Shown: positions 37,542 through 46,311 of the stretch, one piece after another
How the letters are laid out: each line of letters opens with the position of its first letter
Position numbering within the stretch: the first letter of the stretch is position 1
DNA from: Mesorhizobium norvegicum
GTDB taxonomy: Bacteria; Pseudomonadota; Alphaproteobacteria; Rhizobiales; Rhizobiaceae
Direction: 5' to 3'
Assembly (NCBI RefSeq): GCF_004919685.1
Contig: NZ_SMYZ01000056.1
Span: forward strand, 40,232 to 98,621
Length of the DNA stretch: 58,390 bases
The notes under the pieces: generated by a model
Databases searched by the model: none
Seen by the model: only the letters and a program-made list of their open reading frames with translations
Told to the model about the DNA's origin: nothing
Made by a program: the position numbers and the translations under genes

Positions 37542-38606
37542 ATGTCCGACCCGCATTCCCATTCGCATCTGTGGCCCGGCGTGCCGCTCGCACTTGGCTC
37601 GGCCGTCTTGTTCGGGGCGACGCCGCCACTCAGCAAGCTGCTGCTCGAGGGCGTCAATCCCTTCATGCTGGCCGGGCTGCTCTATCTCGGTGCTGGTCTT
37701 GGCCTCGCTCTGTACCGCCTGCTTCGAGGCAGGCAGGCCGCAGCCGGGGAAGCGCAGCTGACCGCTGGGGATATTCCCTGGCTGGCGCTGGCAATCGGCA
37801 TGGGCGGCGTTATCGCGCCGGTGCTGCTGATGTTCGGTTTGACCCTCAACACGGCGTCCAGTTCGGCGCTGCTGCTCAATCTGGAAGGGTTGGCGACGAT
37901 GGCGATCGCCTGGCTCGTCTATCGCGAGAATGTCGACCGGCGCCTGCTTCTTGGCGCCTTCGCCATTCTGGCGGGCGCCGTTCTTTTGTCGTGGCAAGGT
38001 GAGGGCATTGCCTTCAACCGTGGCGCCCTGCTGGTGGCGGGAGCTTGTGTGGCCTGGGGCATCGACAACAATTTCACGCGCAGGATCTCGGCCACCGATC
38101 CGGTGGTGATCGCCATGCTCAAGGGGTTGGTGGCGGGTGTCGTCAATGTCGGGCTGGCGCTTGCCGGCGGGGCTTTGTTTCCCCCGGTGTCGGTCGTTGC
38201 GGCCACCGCGGCCGTCGGTTTCTTCGGCATTGGGGTCAGCCTGGTGATGTTCATCGTGGCGCTGCGTCATCTCGGCACGGCACGGACAGGGGCCTACTAC
38301 TCGCTCGCGCCCTTTATTGGTGCGTTGCTGGCAATCGCCATCCTGGGTGACGCCGTCACGCTCAAGCTGGCGGTTGCCGGGCTTCTGATGGGCGTCGGCC
38401 TCTGGCTGCATCTGTCGGAACGCCATGAGCACGAGCACGACCACGAGGAACTGGAACACGAGCACAGCCATGTGCATGACGAGCACCACCAGCACCATCA
38501 TGATGGCCCGGTGAGCGAGCCGCATTCGCACTGGCACCGGCATGCGCCGATGCGCCACCGGCATCCGCATTATCCCGACCTGCACCACAGGCATGGCCAC
38601 GGATAA
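37542..38606 (+). CDS. EamA/DMT-family transporter with histidine-rich tail
   Basis: This 354-residue inner-membrane protein has two EamA repeats with about ten helices (for example GSAVLFGATPPLSKLLL and GACVAWGIDNNFTRRIS). The C-terminal segment of about 60 residues is extraordinarily rich in His, Glu and Asp (HEHEHDHEELEHEHSHVH, DEHHQHHHD), and the N terminus has DPHSHSH. Such tails bind divalent metals, so it may transport or sense zinc, nickel or cobalt, unlike ordinary DMT proteins. It is followed directly by a DCC-family gene: the stop TAA is immediately followed by ATG. Confidence 0.85.
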   Translation: MSDPHSHSHLWPGVPLALGSAVLFGATPPLSKLLLEGVNPFMLAGLLYLGAGLGLALYRLLRGRQAAAGEAQLTAGDIPWLALAIGMGGVIAPVLLMFGLTLNTASSSALLLNLEGLATMAIAWLVYRENVDRRLLLGAFAILAGAVLLSWQGEGIAFNRGALLVAGACVAWGIDNNFTRRISATDPVVIAMLKGLVAGVVNVGLALAGGALFPPVSVVAATAAVGFFGIGVSLVMFIVALRHLGTARTGAYYSLAPFIGALLAIAILGDAVTLKLAVAGLLMGVGLWLHLSERHEHEHDHEELEHEHSHVHDEHHQHHHDGPVSEPHSHWHRHAPMRHRHPHYPDLHHRHGHG

Positions 38607-38975
38607 ATGCTGACCGTCTGGTACAACACGCGCTGCCCGGTCTGCGATGCCGGTATCAGCAGGCAGAAGCGGCGGCTGATTGAAGCGATCAAGGCCGGAC
38701 GGATCGAGTTCCGAGACATCAATTTTGAACCGGCAGCGCTTGCCGGACATGGCGCGTCGCTTGAGGATATCCGCCGCCGGCTGCACGCCACCGACGCGGC
38801 GGGCAGGCTGCTGGTCGGCGCCGACGTTGCCATCGCCGTGTGGGAGGTCACGCCGGGCGAGGGCTGGCTGGCGACTTTGTTCGGCAATCCGGTTGCCTTG
38901 CCGCTGACACGCTTTGCCTATGATCGTTTCGCCGACCTGCTCTATGCCTGGAACCGGCGCAAGGGTCGCTGGTAG
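38607..38975 (+). CDS. DCC family (DUF393) thiol-disulfide oxidoreductase-like protein
   Basis: This 122-residue protein starts with a CPVC motif (Cys11? in WYNTRCPVCDAG) typical of the DCC family, whose members look like small thioredoxin-like proteins. It has no signal peptide, so it would be cytoplasmic. It begins at the base after the stop of the EamA transporter gene, so the two are translationally coupled. Function unknown. A strong terminator follows. Confidence 0.85.
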   Translation: MLTVWYNTRCPVCDAGISRQKRRLIEAIKAGRIEFRDINFEPAALAGHGASLEDIRRRLHATDAAGRLLVGADVAIAVWEVTPGEGWLATLFGNPVALPLTRFAYDRFADLLYAWNRRKGRW

Positions 38976-39002
38976 CAGTTCGTCATTGATGACCAGAAGT
39001 GC

Positions 39003-39035
39003 AAAGGTCCGGAGGACAATCTCCGGACCTTTTTC
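39003..39035. terminator. Bidirectional Rho-independent terminator
   Basis: AAAGGTCCGGAG (39003-39014) and CTCCGGACCTTT (39021-39032) form a perfect 12-pair stem with a 6-base loop, with T on the right and A on the left. It ends both the DCC operon and the convergent DUF2798 gene. Confidence 0.92.
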
Positions 39036-39042
39036 GTGCGAG

Positions 39043-39300
39043 CTATCGGTTGGCCGGCTCGCACAGCGCGCCGACAATGCGGCGCACCACCGGCAACACC
39101 AGCAGCAGCGTCGGAAACGCCACCAGCCAGGATAGGCCCCAGGCGGTCAGCCAGATGGAGGGCAGGTCGGGGTGGAGGCCAAGGCTTTTCAGCGTCGAGA
39201 TGAACGAGACGATGAAGGTCATCAACAGCGACAGCACCAGCGGGCTGAGAACAGCGGCATAGCGCGCAGGCAGTTTCCTGCGCTGATGTCTTGCAGTCAT
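39043..39300 (-). CDS. DUF2798 domain-containing membrane protein
   Basis: This is about 85 residues from the ATG at 39300. The sequence has two hydrophobic segments (AVLSPLVLSLLMTFIVSF and WGLSWLVAFPTLLLVLP) around a short loop, which matches DUF2798. Function unknown. The longer frame to 39495 starts inside the PadR operators and is not credible. Confidence 0.75.
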   Translation of the reverse strand: MTARHQRRKLPARYAAVLSPLVLSLLMTFIVSFISTLKSLGLHPDLPSIWLTAWGLSWLVAFPTLLLVLPVVRRIVGALCEPANR

Positions 39301-39488
39301 TTTGGGAGTTTCCCTGAAGTGTCCGGTCCGTCGCATTGGCATCCATTTCGCCGGTGACCGGCAAAATTGCCCGGAAAGACCGGGGTTGGATGCGTTGCTT
39401 GACGTCAGACGCTTACGGAGCAGCCAAGGCGCTCGCGGGCCTTCTAGCGGCACGTTCCGGTGAAAGCAAGCCTCTGGCGTCATATCGA

Positions 39489-39556
39489 GATACATCGTAA
39501 GATATATCTTGACTCGTCGGTAGCATGTGCCTAATTAAGATATATCGTAAGATACA
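39489..39556. promoter_or_regulatory. Twin near-identical palindromes, probable PadR operators
   Basis: GATACATCGTAAGATATA (from 39489) and GATATATCGTAAGATACA (39539-39556) match at 16 of 18 bases. The starts are 50 bases apart. Each is a dyad of the form GATA-ATC-GTAA-GAT-ATA, so each fits a dimeric regulator. The second ends 16 bases before the padR ATG. The pair brackets the promoter, suggesting autorepression with looping or cooperative binding. Confidence 0.75.
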
Positions 39557-39572
39557 ACTCAAGGAGCAATCA

Positions 39573-40250
39573 ATGCACAAACATTTTGGGAACAATCATT
39601 TCGGCGAGCGCATGTTCATGCACATGGCCGGCAAATTCGGCGGTCGTGGCGGCGGTTTCGGTCCGTTCGGGCACGGTGGCCGTGGCGGTGGTCGCGGCGG
39701 CCCTGGCGACATGTTCCGCGCCGGCCGCATGCTGGCCGACGGCGACCTCAAGCTGATCACGCTGTCGCTGCTGGCCGAGGCGCCGCGCCACGGCTACGAC
39801 ATCATCAAGGCGCTGGAAGAGCGCACCAGCGGCATCTACAGCCCGAGCCCGGGCGTGGTCTATCCGACCCTGACCTTCCTGGAAGAGGCCGGCTATGCCG
39901 CCTCCGCCGCCGACGGCAACAAGAAGGTGTTCTCGATCACCGAGGCGGGCCAAGCGCATCTTGCCGACAACCGCGAGATGATCGACGGCGTGCTCGAACA
40001 TCTCGAGCGCTTCGGCCGCAAGATGGCCAAGGCGCGCGACTGGTTCGGCTGGAACGACGAGGCGGAAGAGGGCGGGCGCCGCGGCGGCCGTGGTGGGCGC
40101 TCGGAAGCACGCGACGAATTCCGCGCTGTCCGTCACCGGCTGCGCGCGGCTCTCGGCGACTTCGTCGATGCCCCGGCTGACATGCAGGCAGAGGCGATCG
40201 CCATCCTCGAAGCCGCCGCCGAGGCACTGGAAGCGCTGTCACACAAGTAA
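39573..40250 (+). CDS. PadR family transcriptional regulator
   Basis: This 225-residue protein has a Gly/His/Phe-rich N-terminal region of about 50 residues, unusual for the family. The winged-helix PadR domain follows (LKLITLSLLAEAPRHGYDIIKALEE, then SPGVVYPTLTFLEEAGY), then a C-terminal helical region with a Gly/Arg-rich linker (EEGGRRGGRGGRSEARD). The start at 39573 has AAGGAG 6 bases before it. The in-frame ATG at 39525 lies between the operators. The two palindromes upstream suggest autoregulation. The target gene is unknown, because no other gene is divergent within the operators except DUF2798. Confidence 0.88.
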   Translation: MHKHFGNNHFGERMFMHMAGKFGGRGGGFGPFGHGGRGGGRGGPGDMFRAGRMLADGDLKLITLSLLAEAPRHGYDIIKALEERTSGIYSPSPGVVYPTLTFLEEAGYAASAADGNKKVFSITEAGQAHLADNREMIDGVLEHLERFGRKMAKARDWFGWNDEAEEGGRRGGRGGRSEARDEFRAVRHRLRAALGDFVDAPADMQAEAIAILEAAAEALEALSHK

Positions 40251-40363
40251 GTTCTTCCGGCACGGCAGGGCGCAGCCCTTGCCCGCCAAGCCAAGGACCG
40301 ATAGTGAAATTCATCCCGCGCCACGCTACATGATGCGGGATGAATGCTGTTGGAGGAAGCCCG

Positions 40364-40660
40364 ATGTCTTTTCTGAAGCGTCTTTTCGGCGGTGGCGGCG
40401 GAGCCGAGGCGGGTGAGCCGAAGAGCACGGCGCCGGCCAAGCAGGTCGAGCACAAGGGTTTCCTGATCAGCGCCACGCCCTACAAGGCGGACGGCCAGTA
40501 CCAGACCTGCGGCATCGTCTCCAAGGAGATCGACGGCGTGGTGAAGGAACACAAATTCATCCGCGCCGACCGCTTCGCCGGGCTCGACGACGCCGTCGAC
40601 ATTTCGATCAAGAAGGGCATGCAACTGATCGACGAGCAGGGCGAGCGGATTTTCGGGTAG
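40364..40660 (+). CDS. HlyU family transcriptional regulator-like protein
   Basis: This is about 98 residues. It has a Gly-rich start (MSFLKRLFGGGGG), then KGFLISATPYKADGQYQTCG and ISIKKGMQLIDEQGERIFG, the conserved HlyU-family pattern. The name comes from one regulator, and the family lacks an obvious HTH here. The ATG at 40364 follows TGGAGGAAGCCC. A truncated duplicate of the last half of this gene is at 41946-42105. Confidence 0.85.
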   Translation: MSFLKRLFGGGGGAEAGEPKSTAPAKQVEHKGFLISATPYKADGQYQTCGIVSKEIDGVVKEHKFIRADRFAGLDDAVDISIKKGMQLIDEQGERIFG

Positions 40661-40764
40661 GGTTCTGGCCGAGGCGACGAACGTCGGCTTTGCGCCGGAA
40701 GCGGTCATTGCGCCGCCAGTTTCTCGAATGATGGCAGTGGGCCGCAAGCAGAGAGTCTCGACCA

Positions 40765-41247
40765 TTGAGCGTAGCATTTGCCAAAGAGGAAAGCGCCGAG
40801 GCAGCATCGGAAACCATCCTGCCGGCGCGTCCTGTCTCCGATCGGATCAACCTCGTCACGGAGGCGGGCCTCAAGATGCTGCAGGTTGAATTGGCTCGCG
40901 CTCAGCACGCTCTCGACGCCGCCAACGTGCTGGAAGATGTCAATGAGAGGCGACGGCAGTCGGCGGTTCCGGTTCGGGATATGCGCTATTATGCCGAGCG
41001 CGTCCGTACGGCTCAGCCTATGTCGGTGCCCACGTCCAATGAAGTGATCGCCTTCGGGCACACGGTTACGTTCAAGCGTGATGATGGCCGCACGCAGACC
41101 TTCCGCATCGTTGGTGAGGATGAGGCCAACCCCTCTCAAGCTTCCATATCGCATGGTTCGCCGGTTGCCATCGCGCTGACTGGCAAAGCCGTTGGCGACT
41201 TTGTCCAGCTGGGGCAGCGCGAACTTGAGATCCTGTCCATTTCCTAG
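40765..41247 (+). CDS. GreA/GreB family elongation factor-like protein
   Basis: This 160-residue protein starts at a TTG. The C-terminal domain matches Gre factors (VIAFGHTVTFKRDDGRTQTFRIVGEDEANPSQ, then ISHGSPVAIALTGKAVGDFV), and the N terminus is a short helical region instead of the full coiled-coil of GreA, without the two acidic tip residues. It may therefore be a Gre-like protein that binds RNA polymerase without transcript cleavage. It lies between the two hlyU copies. Confidence 0.75.
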   Translation: MSVAFAKEESAEAASETILPARPVSDRINLVTEAGLKMLQVELARAQHALDAANVLEDVNERRRQSAVPVRDMRYYAERVRTAQPMSVPTSNEVIAFGHTVTFKRDDGRTQTFRIVGEDEANPSQASISHGSPVAIALTGKAVGDFVQLGQRELEILSIS

Positions 41248-41382
41248 TTGGACATCGGGTATGGCGCACGACCGGGGCGAGTGCCTGGAACCAATGACGG
41301 GCGAGACTGTTCAGTTGTAACTTTGGTACCACGCTGACGAGCCCAGCCGTTGGGCAAGCGGCCACCTTGAGGAGCTCTCATC

Positions 41383-41823
41383 ATGATGATTTCGTCCAGA
41401 ATTCGTTCACTCGCGGTCGCCGCCATCGCCGCTGGGACCGTCAGCGTCGCCAGCGCCGCGCATGCCGACAGCGGCACGATCCGCTTCGCCGTCTACAAGG
41501 CGGCCTTCTTCGTGGGTGGGTCCGGAGGCGAGGGCACGCTTACCTTCCATGGTCGCAGCTACCCCATCTCGGTCGGCGCCGTCTCGGGCGGCCTCGCCTT
41601 CGGGGTTTCGAAGACCTATTTCCGCGGGACAGTGCGCCATATCAGGCGCGCCCGGGATGTGACGGGGGTCTATGGTGCGGCAGGCGGCGGCGGCGCGCTC
41701 GGCAAAGGCGCCCAGGTGATCGTCATGACCAATGACAAGGGCGCCCAACTCGAACTCACAGGCAGGCAGGTAGGCCTGCAAGTCAACGCCGATCTCAGCG
41801 GTATGGCCATCACGGTGAAGTAA
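41383..41823 (+). CDS. Secreted hypothetical protein
   Basis: This 146-residue protein has a signal peptide (RIRSLAVAAIAAGTVSVASAAHA). The mature part is rich in Gly and beta-prone segments, ending LTGRQVGLQVNADLSGMAITV. The AGAAGGGGALG-like loop and this ending recall DUF1134-type envelope proteins, but the similarity is by eye only. GAGGAG precedes the ATG at a good distance. It is flanked by the hlyU copies. Confidence 0.7.
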   Translation: MMISSRIRSLAVAAIAAGTVSVASAAHADSGTIRFAVYKAAFFVGGSGGEGTLTFHGRSYPISVGAVSGGLAFGVSKTYFRGTVRHIRRARDVTGVYGAAGGGGALGKGAQVIVMTNDKGAQLELTGRQVGLQVNADLSGMAITVK

Positions 41824-41945
41824 AAGGCTCGTCAGTCCTTGAATGGGCTGGCAGCCGGCCTGAAAGGCCCAAATGCGACGGCAGCTTTCAGCAAGGCGCC
41901 GTCGAATCCGGAATGGCCGAGATGGGCTCATGCTGCCGGTCGCGT

Positions 41946-42105
41946 CCAGACCTGCGGCGTCGTTTCCAAGGAGGTAGACAGCGTGGTGAGGAAACACAAT
42001 TTCATCCGCGCCGACAGCTTCGCCGGGCTCGACGATGCCGTCGACATCTCGATCAAGAAGGGCATCCAACTGGTCGACGAGCAGGGCGAGCGGATCTTCG
42101 GGTAG
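41946..42105 (+). pseudogene. 5'-truncated second copy of the hlyU-like gene
   Basis: The frame from 41839 gives 88 residues, but only the part from QTCGVVSKEVD onward is homologous to HlyU. The first 36 residues have no HlyU similarity and no good ribosome site. The DNA is alike from 41946 to about 42155, matching 40501-40710 beyond the stop codon, so this is a duplicated 3' half gene. It may be untranslated or may give a fragment. Confidence 0.8.
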
Positions 42106-42322
42106 GGTGGTGCTGGCCGATGCGGCAAGTGCTTTGCGCCAGAAGCGGTCACTGACGAGCAGGTATTCTGATGCCGCCTTTCGGGCCGAAAGCTGACTGG
42201 CAGCTTCTGGCCTCAGATCGTCAACAGCGGACTTTTCAGTCAGCTCGAGTATTGTCGTGACGTAACCCTAATTGAAAGTTCGAGACCGAGCGCTCTTGAC
42301 GCTAGGCGTCGGATCTTCTCCG

Positions 42323-42565
42323 CTAACGCATTGAGATCAGGTTGGTGACAAGGCCGGCTTTGACAACCAGTTCGGGCCGAGAAGGCTGAGGAAGGCCAAC
42401 GTCCCGCAACTGGTCGGCAGTCAAGTCGGCCAATGCGTTGCGTGTAGCCGTAGCGCGCTGCCACTTTCTGATAGCCGCAATCGTCGTTGTTATGCTCGCC
42501 AGCCCGGATAACAACGCGCGCTTTTTCGGCGCGCGATCTTCGAGGTGGGTTGTCATCTCAGCCAT
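42323..42565 (-). CDS. DUF1127 domain-containing small protein
   Basis: This is about 80 residues. It ends with RNALADLTADQLRDVGL, the DUF1127 motif of small positively charged alphaproteobacterial proteins, some of which bind RNA or act in phosphate and nitrogen responses. The ATG at 42565 follows CGGAGAC. The longer frame to 42646 adds a non-homologous arginine-rich part. It is divergent from the BTAD regulator at 42734. Confidence 0.75.
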   Translation of the reverse strand: MAEMTTHLEDRAPKKRALLSGLASITTTIAAIRKWQRATATRNALADLTADQLRDVGLPQPSRPELVVKAGLVTNLISMR

Positions 42566-42733
42566 TGTTCGTCTCCGCTGCCTGGATCGCGTTCGGAACA
42601 TGCCATCATGGCGCTTAGCGGCTGTTGGGCGGCGCGCTAACAACACGGAAAAGGCCGGCGCTCTGCCGCTAAATCTGCGTTAAATCGAACGACAGACTTG
42701 CTATTTTCCCGTTCAGGTCGAAGTCTGGAGACG

Positions 42734-44740
42734 ATGGTGCGCATCCGGTTGTTCGGCGGTATAGAAGTCATATCTCCAGGTGGGCAGGCCGTGCGCTTTG
42801 CCACGCGCAAGGCTGCGCTGCTTTTGGCAGCCTTGGTTCTGGCCGGCCGTCGCGGCCTGCGGCGAGAGCAGATTTCCGAAGCGTTGTGGCCAGGCCGCGC
42901 CAATGTTCAGGCGCGCAACAGCCTGCGGCAGGCACTTGTCGACATCAGGCGGTCCTTCCCGAATGACGGCAGTGCCCACATCCGGATCGAGGGGGATCAG
43001 GACACCGTCGCGCTCATCTTCGATCCAGATGAAACGGACATCTCGATCTTCGATCTGAAGCTCGAGACCGGCCAGGCCGCCGATCTTGCCATCGCTGCGG
43101 ATCTCTATCACGGTGAATTGCTTGCGGGCGAGGCCGAAGGACTGGACGAGTGGTTTGGGCCATATCAAAGCAGCTACCAGCGCAAGGCGTTGCAACTGGT
43201 GGAGCAACTCAGTCTTGCACAAGCTGCACCCGGCTCGGCGGAAGCGGCAGCTTGCGAGAGGCTCGCGGAGAGGCTGCTCGCTTCAGACCCTGCCACGGAA
43301 GCCGCCCATCGAGCGTTGATCCGCATCCACGCTCACCGGGGGCACGAGAACCTGGCCTTGCGCCAGTTCGAGCTGTGCCGGGCTGCCTTGAGAAAGCAGC
43401 TCGGCGTGGAACCGGAAGCGCAGACCAACTCCCTAGCCGCTGCCCTGCGATTGCGCGAAGAAGCCGAACATCGTATCGCTCCGGTCTCCGAGATCACGTC
43501 GCAGCAGGTGGCAATCCCGGCTCCGATGAAACAAGACGACCGCCCGTCGGTCGCGGTGCTGCCATTTCAGAATTTGAGCGGCGATGCCGAGCAGGAATAT
43601 TTTGCTGACGGCATCGTGGAAGATATCATCACCGCCCTCGCTCGCTTCCGCCACCTGTTCGTCATCGCCCGAAATTCGAGCTTTACTTACAAGAGGCGGG
43701 CCGTCGACACGAAGCAGGTTGGGCGTGAGTTGAACGTGCGCTACGTCGTCGAAGGAAGCGTGCGCCGGGCTGGCGAGCGTCTGCGCATCAGTGCACAACT
43801 GATCGACGCCTCGACAGGCGCTCATCTATGGGCGGATCGTTTTGACGGACCTCTGGCTGACGTGTTCGATCTGCAGGACCAGGTCGCATCGAGCATAGTT
43901 GGCGCCATAACGCCGAAGGTGGAGGAGGCGGAGATCGAGCGTGCCAAGAGCAAGCCGACCGAAAGTTTGGACGCCTATGACTACTATCTCCGCGGCCTGG
44001 CTGTCTTTGACCGCACGGCCACCAGCAGGGCGGCCATAGACGAAGCTTTGCGGCTTTTTATGCAGGCGATCACTCATGACCGAGAGTTCGCCATAGCCTA
44101 CGCCAGGGCGGCGCGATGTTATGTCACCCGAAAGAGCAACGGCTGGATGGTCGATCGCGCAAAAGAGGTTACCGAAGCTATGCGACTGGCCAGGAAGGCG
44201 GTCGAGCTCGGGCGGGACGACGCGATCGCGCTGTCTTACGGTGGATATGTGCTGGGATACATTGGTGGGGAGCTTGAGGACTGTGCGGCCTGGATAGACC
44301 GCGCGCTCGTTCTCAACCCGAATTTGGCTACGGCTTGGGGTTATAGCAGTTGGGCGAAGGCCTGCCTGGGCGAATCGGACGAGGCCGTCGAACACGCAGC
44401 GCTTGCCATGCGTCTCAGCCCGTTGGACCCGCGCCTGTTCGCATGGCAGTTTTGCACTGCGCTGGCGCACTTCTGCGGTGGCCGTTACGACAGCGCGGTT
44501 TCGTGGGCGAGAATGTCCTTGCTCTCCCAGCCCAACTACGCGAGCGCGATGCGCGTCATTGCGGCCAGTCATGCCCTTGCGGGACGGCTCGGGAAAGCAC
44601 AGGAAATGATCGCCCATCTGCGCGATCTCAATCCCACCCTCCGGCTTTCGAACCTCGCCGACGTGCTGCCCCCGTTCCGTCGAGCGGATGACGGCGATCG
44701 GTACGTCGAGGGCCTCAGGAAAGCCGGGTTGCCAAAGTGA
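42734..44740 (+). CDS. BTAD/TolB-like/TPR transcriptional regulator (SARP-like)
   Basis: This 668-residue protein joins four modules. It has an OmpR-type winged helix (residues 1-95; VRIRLFGGIEVISPGGQAV), a BTAD bacterial transcriptional activator domain (about 100-245), a TolB/FlgO-like amino-terminal domain (about 275-385; VAVLPFQNLSGDAEQEYFADG, then WADRFD), and TPR-like repeats (about 410-650). This is the architecture of the CadC/SARP-type adenylate-cyclase-like regulators of rhizobia. The start at 42734 is after GGAG, and 42698 is an alternative. The regulon is unknown. No target lies beside it, except perhaps the divergent DUF1127 gene. Confidence 0.88.
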   Translation: MVRIRLFGGIEVISPGGQAVRFATRKAALLLAALVLAGRRGLRREQISEALWPGRANVQARNSLRQALVDIRRSFPNDGSAHIRIEGDQDTVALIFDPDETDISIFDLKLETGQAADLAIAADLYHGELLAGEAEGLDEWFGPYQSSYQRKALQLVEQLSLAQAAPGSAEAAACERLAERLLASDPATEAAHRALIRIHAHRGHENLALRQFELCRAALRKQLGVEPEAQTNSLAAALRLREEAEHRIAPVSEITSQQVAIPAPMKQDDRPSVAVLPFQNLSGDAEQEYFADGIVEDIITALARFRHLFVIARNSSFTYKRRAVDTKQVGRELNVRYVVEGSVRRAGERLRISAQLIDASTGAHLWADRFDGPLADVFDLQDQVASSIVGAITPKVEEAEIERAKSKPTESLDAYDYYLRGLAVFDRTATSRAAIDEALRLFMQAITHDREFAIAYARAARCYVTRKSNGWMVDRAKEVTEAMRLARKAVELGRDDAIALSYGGYVLGYIGGELEDCAAWIDRALVLNPNLATAWGYSSWAKACLGESDEAVEHAALAMRLSPLDPRLFAWQFCTALAHFCGGRYDSAVSWARMSLLSQPNYASAMRVIAASHALAGRLGKAQEMIAHLRDLNPTLRLSNLADVLPPFRRADDGDRYVEGLRKAGLPK

Positions 44741-44904
44741 CTTGTCCGCGAAATCGGGCTAGCGATCATTTCCCGAAGTCGACTCAGGATCAGGAGCAGC
44801 TGTCAGAGCGGCGGGTTTCGTGGCCCCATGCCCGCTTAGGCGCAAAGACCGCTTTTGGCGTAGGTCTGATCTGAGGCGCAAAGCAGTCACGCAGGATTTG
44901 GTTT

Positions 44905-44940
44905 GCGAAGGTCGACTTCACGTCAGAAGCAGACCTTCGC
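44905..44940. repeat. Inverted repeat between convergent genes
   Basis: GCGAAGGTC (44905-44913) and GACCTTCGC (44932-44940) form a 9-pair stem with an 18-base loop. It lies between the BTAD gene and the convergent MFS gene. The T run is weak (TTCGTC), so this may be a terminator or a structural element. The rest of the 227-base gap shows nothing. Confidence 0.5.
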
Positions 44941-44967
44941 TTCGTCAAGCACAACTCCTGTTGCCCG

Positions 44968-46170
44968 CTATGCCGGCTGAAACTCCCTGCGTGGCAGTGG
45001 CGGAAAGGCGATCGCAATACCCACCGCGCCAAGGCCGATGAGGGCCGAGCCGATGAACAGCCAGGAATAGTTGGCGTAGGCATCGAACACCATGCCGCCG
45101 GCCAGCGGTCCCAGCGCCATGCCGAGGCTGGACAGCATAGTGGCGGCACCGAAGACGGTGCCGAGGATGCGCTGGCCGAAATATTCGCGCGCCAGCACCG
45201 CATAGAGCGGCATGACGCCGCCATAGGTGGCGCCGAAGATGACGGCCAGCATGTAGAACTGATCGAGCCGGCTGATCGAGAGATAGGCGGCAATGACGAT
45301 GGCCTGGATCGCCAGGCCCGCGATCAGCACCGGCTTGACGCCCAGCCGGTCGGCCAGCACGCCGTAGAAAAGCCGGCCGCCGAGGCCTGCCAGGCCCTCG
45401 ACGCTGTAGATCGAGACCGCCGCCATGGGCGCGACGCCGCACAGCATGGCATAGCTGACCATGTGGAAGATCGGCCCGGAATGCGCCGCGCAGCAGGCAA
45501 AGAACGTCAGTCCCAGCACGATGAATTGCGGCGAGCGCAGCGCCTGGCCGACCGTCAGACCGGCGCCTTCGGCGGCCGGCGCCGAGCCCGCATCCGCTGT
45601 TGCGGGCTTTGGCGGCTGGCGGACCAGCAGCACCGCCGGCAACAACAGCACCCATGCGGTGATGCCGATGTCGAACATGGCCGTGCGCCAGTCGTAGGCT
45701 GAGATCAGCCAGCGGGCGAAGGGCGAGATCGTCATCGGCGCCACGCCCATGCCGGCCGAGACCAGCGAGACGGCTAGGCTGCGGTTGGTGTCGAACCAGC
45801 CGGTGGTCAGCGCGATCATCGGCGCGAAGAAGGCGCTTGCCGCGAGGCCGACCAGCACGCCATAGGTGATCTGGAAGCTCAGCAGCGAACCGGCGCGGCT
45901 GGCCAGCACCAGCGCCAGCCCGAGCAGAACCGCGCCGATCGTCACGACGATGCGGGCGCCAAAACGGTCCGAAATGGCGCCCCAGGCGAAGCCGCCAAGG
46001 CCCATCACCAGGAAATTCAGCGTCATGGCGCTGGAAATGCCGGCGCGCGACCAGTTGGTGTCGATCGCCATCGGCTCGAGGAAGATCGCCAGCGAAAACA
46101 TCGTCCCGATGGCGACACAGGACATCAGCGCGCCAGCCGCGACGATGACCCAACGATAGGAAAGGCTCAT
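44968..46170 (-). CDS. MFS transporter, OFA/monocarboxylate-like
   Basis: This 400-residue transporter starts LSYRWVIVAAGALMSCVAIG, with about 12 hydrophobic segments and AISDRFGARIVV as the motif A loop. The opening and a later LTTGWFDTNRSLAVSLVSAGMG resemble the OFA and monocarboxylate families. The substrate is unknown. It is read towards the BTAD gene, so it converges with it. The next gene upstream is an Lrp regulator on the same strand. Confidence 0.85.
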   Translation of the reverse strand: MSLSYRWVIVAAGALMSCVAIGTMFSLAIFLEPMAIDTNWSRAGISSAMTLNFLVMGLGGFAWGAISDRFGARIVVTIGAVLLGLALVLASRAGSLLSFQITYGVLVGLAASAFFAPMIALTTGWFDTNRSLAVSLVSAGMGVAPMTISPFARWLISAYDWRTAMFDIGITAWVLLLPAVLLVRQPPKPATADAGSAPAAEGAGLTVGQALRSPQFIVLGLTFFACCAAHSGPIFHMVSYAMLCGVAPMAAVSIYSVEGLAGLGGRLFYGVLADRLGVKPVLIAGLAIQAIVIAAYLSISRLDQFYMLAVIFGATYGGVMPLYAVLAREYFGQRILGTVFGAATMLSSLGMALGPLAGGMVFDAYANYSWLFIGSALIGLGAVGIAIAFPPLPRREFQPA

Positions 46171-46311
46171 TCAAATCTCCCATGCCAGAGGGCAGCGCTG
46201 CGCGCTGCTTGCGTCCGAAGGACGCTGGCACCGAGACCGATCCTACAATCCGGTTGCATTTTTTATCCAGTCTGAAATGGCTCCGTTTTCGATGGCATGG
46301 TCTTTTTGGAC

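Noticed and set aside
35433..39035. CRISPR array search prompted by several hairpins and repeats
   Set aside because: The repeats are few, differ in type and lack regular spacers. No cas gene is seen.
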